DNA from: Prolixibacteraceae bacterium
GTDB lineage: Bacteria > Bacteroidota > Bacteroidia > Bacteroidales > Prolixibacteraceae
Assembly (NCBI GenBank): GCA_030602265.1
Contig: JAUWAB010000011.1
Location: forward strand, 18,869-82,868
DNA length: 64,000 nt
Reading direction: 5' to 3'
Below are positions 37,718 to 46,891 of the stretch, piece by piece. The first letter of the stretch is position 1; every line of letters begins with the position of its first letter. The notes beneath the pieces are model-generated. The model saw only the letters and a list, made by a program, of their open reading frames with translations. It had not been told where the DNA came from and did not search any database. The position numbers and the translations under genes are program-made.

Positions 37718-38407
37718 ATGGATTTAAAAAATTATACCTATCTGTTGCTGATGGCCGGCACGTTGATCGTGCCGCTGGGCCTGAGCTTCGAAAAGGAAGT
37801 CAGGTACTTCTCGAAATGGAAATATCTCGTTCCGGCAATTTTTATCACCGGCACGTTTTTTATTATCTGGGATGTAATTTTTACCCGAATCGGAGTCTGG
37901 AGCTTCAATCCGGAATACCTTACCGGTATCTATCTGTTGAACCTGCCCGTGGAAGAGTGGCTTTTCTTTTTCGTGGTCCCCTTTTCGTGTACCTTTATTT
38001 ACGAGGTGATCAAAGTCAAAATGCCTGAATTTGAAAAGCCACGGTTTTTCAGGTCCTTCACTCTGGCCGTATTTGTCATCTCCCTGCTTTTGGCTGTATT
38101 CAATCCATCCAGGACATACACCTTTATCAATTTTCTTTATCTGGCCATTTACAGTGGATTCATTTACCTGAACAGATGGTTCACTGCCTACTCCACCAAA
38201 TTTTACCTTGCCTGGCTGATTGGCCTGATCCCTTTTCTGGTGGTTAACGGAATACTCACCGGAATGCCGGTGGTAGAATACAATGCTGCATTTAATCTGG
38301 GGATCAGGATAACTACTATTCCGGTGGAAGATTCAGGATACTTTCTGCTGTTGTTTATGATGGTTGTCAGTATATACGAATATCTGAAGGAGAGGAAATA
38401 TTACTGA
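37718..38407 (+). CDS. CrtYcd-type lycopene cyclase domain protein
   Basis: From ATG 37718 the protein has 229 residues with about seven hydrophobic segments; a GTG at 37688 would add 10 residues. Both halves of the fused heterodimeric-type lycopene cyclase are present, each with the conserved PxE(E/D) motif: PVEEW near residue 85 and PVEDSG near residue 208. The fold normally converts lycopene to beta-carotene in the membrane. No phytoene synthase or desaturase gene is in the window, so its substrate supply is unknown. It is a single-gene unit on the plus strand upstream of waaA. Confidence 0.85.
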   Translation: MDLKNYTYLLLMAGTLIVPLGLSFEKEVRYFSKWKYLVPAIFITGTFFIIWDVIFTRIGVWSFNPEYLTGIYLLNLPVEEWLFFFVVPFSCTFIYEVIKVKMPEFEKPRFFRSFTLAVFVISLLLAVFNPSRTYTFINFLYLAIYSGFIYLNRWFTAYSTKFYLAWLIGLIPFLVVNGILTGMPVVEYNAAFNLGIRITTIPVEDSGYFLLLFMMVVSIYEYLKERKYY

Positions 38408-38464
38408 AAAGACAAGGTTATCCCAAACAAACTTTGTTATTTTGCCGGAAATTATCATTTAGCA

Positions 38465-39715
38465 ATGACCTTATTATACAAGTTAGCCATTTCGGTGTAT
38501 CACATCCTGATCTGGCTGTCTGCTCCTTTCAACGGAAAAGCCAGGCTGTATGTGTCGGGCAGGCGCAACTGGCAGGTTAAGCTTAACCGCCAGGTCGATA
38601 TGAACGCCCGCTACATTTGGATCCACTGTGCCTCACTGGGTGAATTCGAACAGGGCAGGCCGCTGATTGAAGCCATCCGGAATGAAGTTCCGGAATATAA
38701 AATTGTACTCACTTTTTTTTCACCATCCGGATATGAGATCAGGAAAAAATATCCTTTCGCCGATATCATCAGCTACCTGCCCGCCGATAACCGCAAAAAT
38801 GCAAAGCGTTTTCTGGATATTATCAAACCGGAGAAAGTCATTTTCATCAAGTACGAATTCTGGTATCATTATATTACGGAGCTTCAGCGAAGATCCATAC
38901 CGGTTTTTCTGGCTTCGGGCATTTTCAGGAAAAACCAGGTATTTTTCTCCCGTTTGCCATGGGGGAAATGGTTTCGAAGGATACTGAACGGATTTACCCA
39001 TTTTTACCTCCAGGATGATGAGTCGGCCAGGCTGCTTTCGGACTTCGGAATTAAAAAATTCACCGTTTGCGGTGATACCCGCTTCGACCGGGTGGCAGCC
39101 ATTGCAAAAAGTGCAAAAGAGATCCCGATTGTTGATAAGTTTACACGCAATAAACCAGTCCTTGTGGCCGGAAGCACCTGGAAACCCGATGAAGAGCTGC
39201 TTGCCAGGTTTATTAACGAAAATGACCAGATAAAATATATAATTGCCCCACATGAAGTTACCCCGGAAAATGTCAGTAAACTGGAACAATTGTTGAAAAC
39301 GCCGTCAGTCAGGTACAGTATGGCCAATGAATCGGACATCCATCAATACCAGGTGATAATTATCGACTCCATCGGGCTGTTGTCGTCATTGTACAGTTAT
39401 GCCAAAACAGCCTATATCGGAGGGGGTTTCGGAGCAGGTATACACAATATTCTTGAAGCAGCAACTTTCGGGGTACCGGTGATCTTCGGACCCAATTATA
39501 CGAAGTTCAGGGAGGCGAGGGATATGGTCAGGGCCAAGGCAGCCTTCCCCGTTCATGGTTATGAAGAATTGTATAAAGAACTCACCGGACTGCTTGGCAA
39601 TACTGAAGAATTGGAGGCAGCATCGGAACGCGCTGCTGATTATGTTAAACAAAACAGGGGGGCCACACGCAAAATTATGGATCATATTTTTGTAAAACAG
39701 GATCGCTTATTTTAA
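38465..39715 (+). CDS. waaA: 3-deoxy-D-manno-octulosonate transferase
   Basis: The 416-residue protein adds Kdo to lipid A in the inner membrane. It has a short N-terminal hydrophobic anchor, the HCASLGEFEQGRPLIEAI motif with the catalytic Glu in the N-terminal glycosyltransferase lobe, VLVAGSTWKPDEE and the GGGFGAGIHNILEAATFGVPVIFGPNY segment at the C-terminal CMP-Kdo lobe. Length is normal for WaaA (KdtA). It follows the lycopene-cyclase gene by 57 bases. Confidence 0.95.
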   Translation: MTLLYKLAISVYHILIWLSAPFNGKARLYVSGRRNWQVKLNRQVDMNARYIWIHCASLGEFEQGRPLIEAIRNEVPEYKIVLTFFSPSGYEIRKKYPFADIISYLPADNRKNAKRFLDIIKPEKVIFIKYEFWYHYITELQRRSIPVFLASGIFRKNQVFFSRLPWGKWFRRILNGFTHFYLQDDESARLLSDFGIKKFTVCGDTRFDRVAAIAKSAKEIPIVDKFTRNKPVLVAGSTWKPDEELLARFINENDQIKYIIAPHEVTPENVSKLEQLLKTPSVRYSMANESDIHQYQVIIIDSIGLLSSLYSYAKTAYIGGGFGAGIHNILEAATFGVPVIFGPNYTKFREARDMVRAKAAFPVHGYEELYKELTGLLGNTEELEAASERAADYVKQNRGATRKIMDHIFVKQDRLF

Positions 39716-40045
39716 TAATCGATATTGACAAATTGTGAATAAAAACCCTCCCCGGATCAGCCTTTCTGTTTGGGTTTCATCAAAAATATTCGTATCAAAG
39801 AATTCCCGTTTCTGCAAACATTTTGCATCAAATATTTTCTCATATCTCTGTCTGACAGACTATTAACACAATAAAGTTGATAACTTTGTATTAAATTCCT
39901 AAAAAAAGTATTCCAAAATAAACGGTGAGGCGTTATCTTGCATAGCATATTCTCAAATGAATTGCAGTGCCATTTAATATAGATTTTCAAGCAATTAAAT
40001 TTTTACAATAAAAATATTTTCGTCCAACTTTAAACTTATTATGCA
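39716..40045. other. Gene-free stretch upstream of nrdJ
   Basis: No gene seen. It holds the candidate -7 box TAACTTTG (39881-39888) and an 11-bp palindrome GTCTGACAGAC (39850-39860). Clear NrdR box or cobalamin-riboswitch pieces were not found. The remaining bases are AT-rich. Confidence 0.5.
39881..39888 (+). promoter_or_regulatory. Candidate -7 box for nrdJ
   Basis: TAACTTTG matches TAnnTTTG. It would give a long leader of about 150 bases before nrdJ. No -33 TTTG at normal spacing; the palindrome GTCTGACAGAC lies where the -33 region would be. Confidence 0.35.
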
Positions 40046-42601
40046 ATGATATCACAAGAAGTTGCTGTCGATGCCCCCGTGGGTATAAAAATTTATTCCC
40101 AGGAGGAAGCCATCCAGGCTTCACTGAAATATTTCAAGGGGGATGACCTTGCAGCCAGGGTATGGGTTAACAAATATGCACTGAAGGACTCTTTCGGCAA
40201 CGTGTTTGAATTAACGCCTGACGACATGCACAGACGTCTGGCCCGTGAAATTGCACGTATCGAGAAACGTTATGCCAATCCGCTCACCGAAGAAGAGATT
40301 TATCAGACCCTGAAAGATTTTAAATACATCGTGCCTCAGGGTGGTCCTATGACCGGTATCGGCAATAATTACCAGATTGCTTCTCTCTCCAACTGCTTTG
40401 TGGTAGGCAACGAGGGTAATTCAGACTCCTACGGCGGAATTCTCAAGATCGACCAGGAGCAGGTTCAGCTGATGAAACGCCGGGGAGGTGTAGGGCATGA
40501 CCTGTCGCATATCCGTCCGAAAGGATCCAAGGTAGAAAATTCAGCACTGACATCAACCGGGCTCGTTCCTTTTATGGAACGTTATTCCAACTCCACCCGA
40601 GAAGTGGCCCAGGATGGCCGGCGGGGAGCCCTTATGCTTTCGGTTTCCATCAAGCATCCCGATGCTGAAAAGTTTATCGATGCCAAGCTGGAACAAGGCA
40701 AGGTAACCGGTGCCAACGTATCGGTAAAAATCCATGATGATTTCATGAAAGCCGTAGAGCTGGAGGAAACCTATGTTCAGCATTATCCGGTTAATGAGAC
40801 ACTGGCAACCTACAAGCGCGAAATCAATGCTTCCGACCTGTGGAAGAAAATTGTGCACAATGCCTGGAAATCAGCCGAACCGGGAATCCTCTTTTGGGAT
40901 ACCATCATCAGGGAGTCGATCCCTGACTGTTACGCAGACCTGGGCTACCGGACCGTATCTACCAACCCTTGTGGAGAAATCCCGTTATGCCCTTACGACA
41001 GCTGCCGTCTTCTGGCGGTTAACCTGTATTCGTATGTTGAACATCCATTTACGAAGAAAGCGAAATTCAATTTCGAACTGTTCAAAAAACATATGCACAT
41101 CGCCCAGCGGGTCATGGACGATATCATCGACCTGGAGCTGGAAAAAATTGATGCTATCCTGCAAAAGATTGACAATGACCCGGAATCCGAAGAGATCAAA
41201 CAGGTTGAAAGGAATCTCTGGTTCAACATCAAAAAGAAGGCCAACGAAGGCCGCCGTACCGGTATCGGTATTACGGCCGAAGGCGACATGTTAGCCGCTT
41301 TGGGATTGCGTTACGGGACCGACGAGGCCACCGATTTTTCACTTGAGGTCCACAAGACCGTCGCCCTCGAAGCCTACCGTTCGTCGGTAAGCCTGGCCAG
41401 GGAAAGAGGTGCATTCAAAATTTATGACGCCAGCCGTGAAAAAAACAATCCGCTGATCAGCCGCATCCGTGAGGCAGATCCCGGATTATATAATGACATG
41501 GTTCAATTTGGCCGGAGAAATATTGCCCTGCTGACCATCGCCCCCACCGGGACCACCAGCCTGATGACCCAGACCACCTCCGGGATCGAGCCGGTATTTA
41601 TGCCTGTTTACCGCAGACGCAGAAAAGTCAATCCCAATGATAAAGATGTCCGGGTCGACTTTGTGGATGAGGTAGGCGACCATTGGGAAGAATATACCGT
41701 CTTCCACCATAAGTTCAAAACCTGGATGGAGGTGAACGGATTCGATATCCAAAAGACCTATTCACAGGAGGAACTGGATGAACTGGTGAAAAAATCACCC
41801 TATTTCATGGCAACTTCCAACGATGTCGACTGGGTGGCCAAAGTCCATATGCAGGGCCGTATCCAGAAATGGGTCGACCACAGCATTTCAGTAACCATCA
41901 ACCTCCCGGCAAATGTTTCCGAGGAACTGGTCGGAAAACTATACTTTGAAGCCTGGAAGAGTGGTTGTAAAGGGGTTACCGTTTACCGTGACGGCTCCCG
42001 GTCGGGTGTTCTGATCTCAGATAAAAAAGAAGAGAAAAAGAAGAACATGCCATTCCCCACCAAAAGACCGGAAATTCTGGAGGCCGATGTGGTCAGGTTT
42101 CAGAACAACCGTGAAAAATGGGTTGCCTTTATCGGAATTATCGATAATATGCCCTATGAAATCTTCACCGGACTCAGCGACGATGAAGACGGCATTCTCC
42201 TGCCACGGTCAGTAACCAAAGGTTATATCATCAAAAACTGGGAAGATGAGGAAAATTCCAGATATGACTTCCAGTACATCAACAAGAGAGGTTACAAAAC
42301 CACCATTGAGGGATTGTCGTACAAATTCAATCCGGTATTCTGGAACTATGCCAAACTCATTTCCGGGGTACTGCGGTACGGAATGCCCATCCACAAGGTA
42401 GTAGATCTGGTTACCAGCCTGCAGTTAGACAATGAGACCATCAATTCATGGAAAGCAGGAGTGGCAAGGGCCCTGAAGAAATATATCCCGAACGGAACCA
42501 TTGCCGAGGATGCCCATTGCGGAGAATGCGGGTCTAATGAAGTAGTTTACCAGGAAGGCTGCCTTACCTGTGTTTCCTGCGGAAGTTCGAAGTGCGGATG
42601 A
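40046..42601 (+). CDS. nrdJ: Adenosylcobalamin-dependent ribonucleotide reductase (class II)
   Basis: The 851-residue cytoplasmic enzyme reduces ribonucleotides to deoxyribonucleotides using B12 to make the radical, with no need for oxygen. Seen in the sequence are SNCFVVGNEGN, GGVGHDLSHIRP, the NPCGEIPLCPYDSCR thiyl-radical region, LTIAPTGTTSLMTQTTSGIEPVF, and the C-terminal TSCPD-like tail ending in paired cysteines (CGECGSNE, CLTCVSCGSSKCG) used for re-reduction. Length fits the large Bacteroidota NrdJ. Genes for class I or III reductases are not in the window. It is followed by a strong bidirectional terminator. Confidence 0.95.
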   Translation: MISQEVAVDAPVGIKIYSQEEAIQASLKYFKGDDLAARVWVNKYALKDSFGNVFELTPDDMHRRLAREIARIEKRYANPLTEEEIYQTLKDFKYIVPQGGPMTGIGNNYQIASLSNCFVVGNEGNSDSYGGILKIDQEQVQLMKRRGGVGHDLSHIRPKGSKVENSALTSTGLVPFMERYSNSTREVAQDGRRGALMLSVSIKHPDAEKFIDAKLEQGKVTGANVSVKIHDDFMKAVELEETYVQHYPVNETLATYKREINASDLWKKIVHNAWKSAEPGILFWDTIIRESIPDCYADLGYRTVSTNPCGEIPLCPYDSCRLLAVNLYSYVEHPFTKKAKFNFELFKKHMHIAQRVMDDIIDLELEKIDAILQKIDNDPESEEIKQVERNLWFNIKKKANEGRRTGIGITAEGDMLAALGLRYGTDEATDFSLEVHKTVALEAYRSSVSLARERGAFKIYDASREKNNPLISRIREADPGLYNDMVQFGRRNIALLTIAPTGTTSLMTQTTSGIEPVFMPVYRRRRKVNPNDKDVRVDFVDEVGDHWEEYTVFHHKFKTWMEVNGFDIQKTYSQEELDELVKKSPYFMATSNDVDWVAKVHMQGRIQKWVDHSISVTINLPANVSEELVGKLYFEAWKSGCKGVTVYRDGSRSGVLISDKKEEKKKNMPFPTKRPEILEADVVRFQNNREKWVAFIGIIDNMPYEIFTGLSDDEDGILLPRSVTKGYIIKNWEDEENSRYDFQYINKRGYKTTIEGLSYKFNPVFWNYAKLISGVLRYGMPIHKVVDLVTSLQLDNETINSWKAGVARALKKYIPNGTIAEDAHCGECGSNEVVYQEGCLTCVSCGSSKCG

Positions 42602-42622
42602 TCCTTTCGAAAACCGAAAACA

Positions 42623-42666
42623 AAGAGGGGCATGGATTTCAGATCCATGCCCCTCTTAATTTTTTA
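42623..42666. terminator. Bidirectional terminator between nrdJ and gcvH
   Basis: A 15-bp perfect stem (42623-42637 with 42643-42657, arms AAGAGGGGCATGGAT and its complement) has a 5-base loop and is followed by AATTTTTT on the right. It sits between the convergent nrdJ and gcvH stops. Confidence 0.9.
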
Positions 42667-42676
42667 TAAAACTGAA

Positions 42677-43057
42677 CTACGCCTCAATCATTTTCCGGTA
42701 TTCATCCACCGAAAGAAGCTCATCAAGTTCTGATTCATCCGAGATCTTGATCCTGATCATCCATCCTTTACCATAAGGATCTTTATTGACCACCTCGGGA
42801 GCATCGGCCAGTTCCTCATTCACCTCAACCACTTCGCCAGAAACAGGCATAAACAGGTCGGATACAGTCTTTACAGCCTCAACTGTACCGAAAATTTCTC
42901 CCTTGTCGAGACTTTCCCCTTCCGTTTCAATCTCAACAAAAACAATATCGCCCAATTCACCCTGTGCGAAATCCGTAATTCCGACAGTGGCCACATCGCC
43001 ATCCACCAGAACCCATTCATGGTCCTGTGTGTATCTCAGATTATCAGGTAATTTCAT
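42677..43057 (-). CDS. gcvH: Glycine cleavage system H protein
   Basis: The 126-residue protein carries the lipoyl arm that shuttles aminomethyl groups among the P, T and L proteins. The lipoylated lysine is in FGTVEAVKTVSDLFMP near residue 63, with TQDHEW at the N-terminus and GKGWMIRI toward the end. The gcvP and gcvT genes are not in the window, so it is a detached copy. Length is normal. Confidence 0.96.
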   Translation of the reverse strand: MKLPDNLRYTQDHEWVLVDGDVATVGITDFAQGELGDIVFVEIETEGESLDKGEIFGTVEAVKTVSDLFMPVSGEVVEVNEELADAPEVVNKDPYGKGWMIRIKISDESELDELLSVDEYRKMIEA

Positions 43058-43195
43058 AATTATTGCGGTTTTTATTATTTATGGCCAAAGTTAGAAATAT
43101 ATTTTAAAGTAATAACACAGGCACAAAATGAAAACCAATTCCGGACAGACATATTAAGCCTGTCTGAATTATTTCGGCATTGAACCAATTCCTGC

Positions 43196-43203
43196 TACAT
43201 TTG
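43196..43203 (+). promoter_or_regulatory. Candidate -7 box for tsaE
   Basis: TACATTTG matches TAnnTTTG, 43 bases upstream of tsaE. A TTTC (43172-43175) 20 bases upstream could act as a weak -33 box. Confidence 0.4.
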
Positions 43204-43246
43204 CAATTATTCTGAAAATTCAGAAAAACTGAAATATCGCCAGAAA

Positions 43247-43672
43247 ATGTTTGAAACAGAGAACATTCGTCTTACCGATCTGGAAACTGCAGCACGCAAA
43301 ATGCTGGCAACTTTCCCTGAGCACCGGATTTTTGCCTTTTATGGAGGCATGGGGGCCGGCAAAACCACGTTTATACATGCCCTCTGTCAGGCTTTAGGCT
43401 CTGAAGATTATGTGACCAGTCCCAGTTTTGCCATTATAAATGAATACTCCATCACGGCCGGTGAGGTTATTTACCATTTCGATTTCTATCGTATAAAAAA
43501 CCTGGAAGAGGCTTATGATCTTGGTTATGAGGATTATTTCTACAGTGGTCAATATTGCCTGATCGAATGGCCCGAAAAGATTGAACCATTGCTTCCGGAG
43601 CATTACCTTGAAGTGACCATAGAGGCGACATCAAACGAGGAAAGGACCATCAGGGCAAAACCGGTGGGATGA
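43247..43672 (+). CDS. tsaE: tRNA threonylcarbamoyladenosine biosynthesis ATPase
   Basis: The 141-residue P-loop ATPase supports TsaB/TsaD in the universal t6A37 modification of ANN-decoding tRNAs. Walker A GGMGAGKTTF is near residue 39, followed by SPSFAIINEY, HFDFYRIKNLEEAYDLGYEDYF and LIEWPEKIE, all family marks. The next gene, alanine dehydrogenase, starts 58 bases later and may be read together with it. Confidence 0.95.
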   Translation: MFETENIRLTDLETAARKMLATFPEHRIFAFYGGMGAGKTTFIHALCQALGSEDYVTSPSFAIINEYSITAGEVIYHFDFYRIKNLEEAYDLGYEDYFYSGQYCLIEWPEKIEPLLPEHYLEVTIEATSNEERTIRAKPVG

Positions 43673-43730
43673 AACTTTGAAAATTCAACAATTGGCACTA
43701 ACTTTCACCTTCTAAAAACATAAAGGAAAA

Positions 43731-44951
43731 ATGACCACCACAGAGAAAACCAGGTCGGGCCTGCCGGTATCCAAAACCATGCTGCTCCCTAAGGAGGAAA
43801 TGCTGGAAATACAGCACAAGCAGAAAAAAATCACCATTGGCATTCCGTCTGACATTCCGAAGGTAGAGTATCGTGTTCCACTGACGCCCCAGGCAGTCGA
43901 CCTGCTGGTTTCCTATGGACATGAGATATTTATCGAAAAGGGGGCAGGAAAGCAGGCCAATTATTCAGACAGTGAATACATCGATGCAGGTGCTGTGGTA
44001 ACCGAAACCAGGGAAGAGATTTTCCGCTGCGATATTATTCTGCGTGTAGCTCCTTTTGACTGCGAGGAGATTGATCAGCTCAAAGGCAATCAGGCGATTA
44101 TTTCCCATATGCAGATTGAATCCCATTGTGCAGAATCAATAGAGAAAATGATCCAAAAACGGGTTACCTGCCTGGCCTATGAATACCTTGAAAATGACAA
44201 CGGATATCTTCCGTTTGTGCATCAGACCAGCCAGATTTCGGGTATTGCCTCCATAACCATCGCCAGCGAATACCTGAGCACTTCCAGAGGTGGCAAGGGA
44301 GTCCTCTTCGGAGATGTAACAGGTATTACACCTGCAGAACTGGTAATCATCGGTTCGGGAACCGCCGCAGAATATGCCGCCAGGGCAGCACTGAGTCTGG
44401 GTATCGTCGTTAAAATTTTTGATGTTTCCGTTGAAGACCTGAGCCGTCTCGAGGAAAAAATCGGGCAGAGGATCTTCACTTCCGTGTTATACCCGAAAGT
44501 ATTAAAAAAGGCTTTGGTATCTGCCGATGTCGTGATAGGTGCCATGCCGTTCAATGCTACACCTAAATTCAAGGTCTCGGAAGAACTGATCGAAAAAATG
44601 AAGGAAGGAGCCGTGATTATTGACCTGAATGTAAGCCAGGGCGGATGTTTCGAAACCTCTCACCTGACCAACCTGAAAGATCCGGTATTCAGGAAACATG
44701 GTATTGTGCACTACTGTGTACCGAATATCCCTGCCCTGGTGGCAAGGACAGCCTCCATTTCGATGAGCAACATCCTGATCCCCACCCTGCTGGCCATCGG
44801 GGAAAACGGCGGGATCGACAACTATATCAAATCGTCGCGCGGTTTCCGCAAAGGAGTTTACCTGTATCATGGTATCCTGACCAACCGTGATGTTGCCAAC
44901 CGGTTCAATATACCGGCCAAGGATATCGACCTGCTCCTGGCGGCCTTCTGA
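43731..44951 (+). CDS. ald: Alanine dehydrogenase
   Basis: The 406-residue enzyme interconverts L-alanine with pyruvate and ammonia using NAD. An N-terminal segment of about 35 residues precedes the AlaDH/PNT domain (ITIGIPSDIPKVEYRVPLTPQAVDLL). The NAD site GDVTGITPAELVIIGSGTAAEYAARAA, the ISHMQIES region and a C-terminal SARGG-like segment follow. Its stop abuts the stop of the convergent pullulanase gene with no base between. Length is slightly above that of classical Ald because of the N-terminal segment. Confidence 0.9.
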   Translation: MTTTEKTRSGLPVSKTMLLPKEEMLEIQHKQKKITIGIPSDIPKVEYRVPLTPQAVDLLVSYGHEIFIEKGAGKQANYSDSEYIDAGAVVTETREEIFRCDIILRVAPFDCEEIDQLKGNQAIISHMQIESHCAESIEKMIQKRVTCLAYEYLENDNGYLPFVHQTSQISGIASITIASEYLSTSRGGKGVLFGDVTGITPAELVIIGSGTAAEYAARAALSLGIVVKIFDVSVEDLSRLEEKIGQRIFTSVLYPKVLKKALVSADVVIGAMPFNATPKFKVSEELIEKMKEGAVIIDLNVSQGGCFETSHLTNLKDPVFRKHGIVHYCVPNIPALVARTASISMSNILIPTLLAIGENGGIDNYIKSSRGFRKGVYLYHGILTNRDVANRFNIPAKDIDLLLAAF

Positions 44952-46889
44952 TCAGCGGGCCAGCATCAGCAGCGAACGGGGAGGTACTTCAATGCTTTCT
45001 CCGGAAAAGTTCCCGAGACCGGCCTCACTGATCTGATCCTCCCTGATAATAATCCTGAATTCCCCCTCAGGAACCGGAACGGTTACCGGGGTTACATTCG
45101 CATTAAAAACCAGCACCACCAGTTTCCAAACGTCACCGGTACCTTCTCCCTTTATACAGTATGATACTACGCCAACCTGATATTGAATGCAGAAATTGAG
45201 GCTGGCCCGAATTTTTTCCGATGTTTCCAGCCGGAAAACCGGATGATTCTTCCGTAAAGCAATCAGTTTGGAATAATAATCAAATACGTCCCTGTAAACC
45301 GACTTTCTTACCCAATCGATCTGGTTGACCGAATCGGGAGCATTGTAGGAATTTCCGTTTCCGTTCTTGGTCCGGCAAAACTCCGAACCGGCATGCAGGA
45401 AAGGAATGCCCTGGGAAGTGAGGATAACGGCGCCGGCAAGTTTCACCATCCGGCGAAGCTGCTCAGGTGTAGCCTTCTGTACGCTCATGTTCAGCTTGTC
45501 GTACAGCGTAAAATTATCGTGGCACGATACATAATTGATGCATTGCGAAGGTTCGTCGGCCCAGGGTTCATGGGAAGATTCAACGTAGTTGTAGACAATC
45601 TGCGGGTGCCAGGTTGCGGCAACCACACCAAATTTGACGGCCTCCTCACGTAATCCGAGTCCGCTGACAAATCCGCGGGTCGATTTCTGGCTGTGATTCC
45701 CCTTCAGGGCATCGCGGATATCATCATTAAATACAGCGATCCCCGGCATCTGTTTTACATTTCTCTTGACTGCCCTTTTTTCTTCCGGCATCGGGCTCCA
45801 GTCGGCCGCCCACCCCTCGCCGTAAAGTAAAATCCCCGGGTTGATCCTGTCCATCTCCTCCCGGATGACCCGCATGGTCTCCAGATCAAGAATCCCCATC
45901 AGGTCAAACCGGAATCCGTCGATATGGTATTCGCTTATCCAGTATTTCAGCGAATCGACAATAAACTTCCGGACCATACTCCGTTCGGAGGCTATTTCAT
46001 TTCCGCATCCGGAGGCATTCGAAAATGAACCGTCGTGATTCTGACGGTAAAAATACCCGGGAACCGTCTGGTTAAATACAGACCCCTTGGTCAGCCAGGT
46101 ATGGTTGTAAACCACATCCATAATTACTCCGATGCCTTCATCGTGAAGACTTTTAACCAGACTTTTTAATTCCCGTATACGTACCTTTCCGTCGTAAGGA
46201 TCAGTCGAATAGGATCCCTCGGGGGCATTATAGTTCTGCGGATCATAACCCCAGTTGTACTTCCTGAGTGGTTTCTCCTCATCGACCGACTGAAAATCAA
46301 ATACTGGAAGCAGGTGAACATGGGTAATCCCCAGCTCCTTCAAATGGTCCAGACCGGTTTTCTCACCCAGGGATGAACGGGTATTCTTCTCGGTAAAGGC
46401 AAGGTATTTGCCCTTGTGCCTCATGCCCGAACTCTCGGCTATGGAGAAGTCCCTGACGTGCAGCTCATAGATGATCCAGTCGGTAAACTTTCTCAATGCC
46501 GGGCCTTTATCTTTTTCCCAGCCTTCCGGATTGGTTTTCGCCAAATCGACAATCATTCCCCGGATACCGTTAATCCCCACTGCCCTGGCATACGGATCGG
46601 GCACCTCATGCAGCCACTCTCCGTCGTTAACTTTAAATGTATAAAACAGGTTCTCCAGGTCACCCTTTTCGGTGTGTGCCCAGGTTCCGTTTTTTTCTTT
46701 TTTCATGCCGGTCACTTTCAACGGTTCACCATTTTCACCGTTATCGAATAGCCGGAGCTCTACTTCCAGGGCGGTGGGAGCCCACAACCTGAAAGTGGTT
46801 GCCCCGGGAGTCAGGTGCACTCCCAGGTCTTCCCCCGGATAATGGGGGTAGGTTGAAAAATCAATATGGTTGAAATGCCAGCTGCGCAT
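44952..46889 (-). CDS. pulA: Type I pullulanase
   Basis: The 645-residue enzyme debranches alpha-1,6 links in pullulan, glycogen or starch. It has an N-terminal CBM48-like domain (about 20-115), then the GH13 barrel with pullulanase hallmarks YNWGYDPQNYN, DVVYNHT, GFRFDLMG (nucleophile Asp), LLYGEGWAADW (acid/base Glu) and YVSCHDNFTLYDK. No signal peptide is seen, so it probably works on intracellular glycogen. The upstream gene's stop is two bases from its start, which points to co-transcription with that membrane protein gene. Confidence 0.93.
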   Translation of the reverse strand: MRSWHFNHIDFSTYPHYPGEDLGVHLTPGATTFRLWAPTALEVELRLFDNGENGEPLKVTGMKKEKNGTWAHTEKGDLENLFYTFKVNDGEWLHEVPDPYARAVGINGIRGMIVDLAKTNPEGWEKDKGPALRKFTDWIIYELHVRDFSIAESSGMRHKGKYLAFTEKNTRSSLGEKTGLDHLKELGITHVHLLPVFDFQSVDEEKPLRKYNWGYDPQNYNAPEGSYSTDPYDGKVRIRELKSLVKSLHDEGIGVIMDVVYNHTWLTKGSVFNQTVPGYFYRQNHDGSFSNASGCGNEIASERSMVRKFIVDSLKYWISEYHIDGFRFDLMGILDLETMRVIREEMDRINPGILLYGEGWAADWSPMPEEKRAVKRNVKQMPGIAVFNDDIRDALKGNHSQKSTRGFVSGLGLREEAVKFGVVAATWHPQIVYNYVESSHEPWADEPSQCINYVSCHDNFTLYDKLNMSVQKATPEQLRRMVKLAGAVILTSQGIPFLHAGSEFCRTKNGNGNSYNAPDSVNQIDWVRKSVYRDVFDYYSKLIALRKNHPVFRLETSEKIRASLNFCIQYQVGVVSYCIKGEGTGDVWKLVVLVFNANVTPVTVPVPEGEFRIIIREDQISEAGLGNFSGESIEVPPRSLLMLAR

Positions 46890-46891
46890 GT

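Noticed and set aside
39716..40045. Cobalamin riboswitch before nrdJ
   Set aside because: No B12 box or matching helices could be found by eye; only a palindrome and a -7 box are present.
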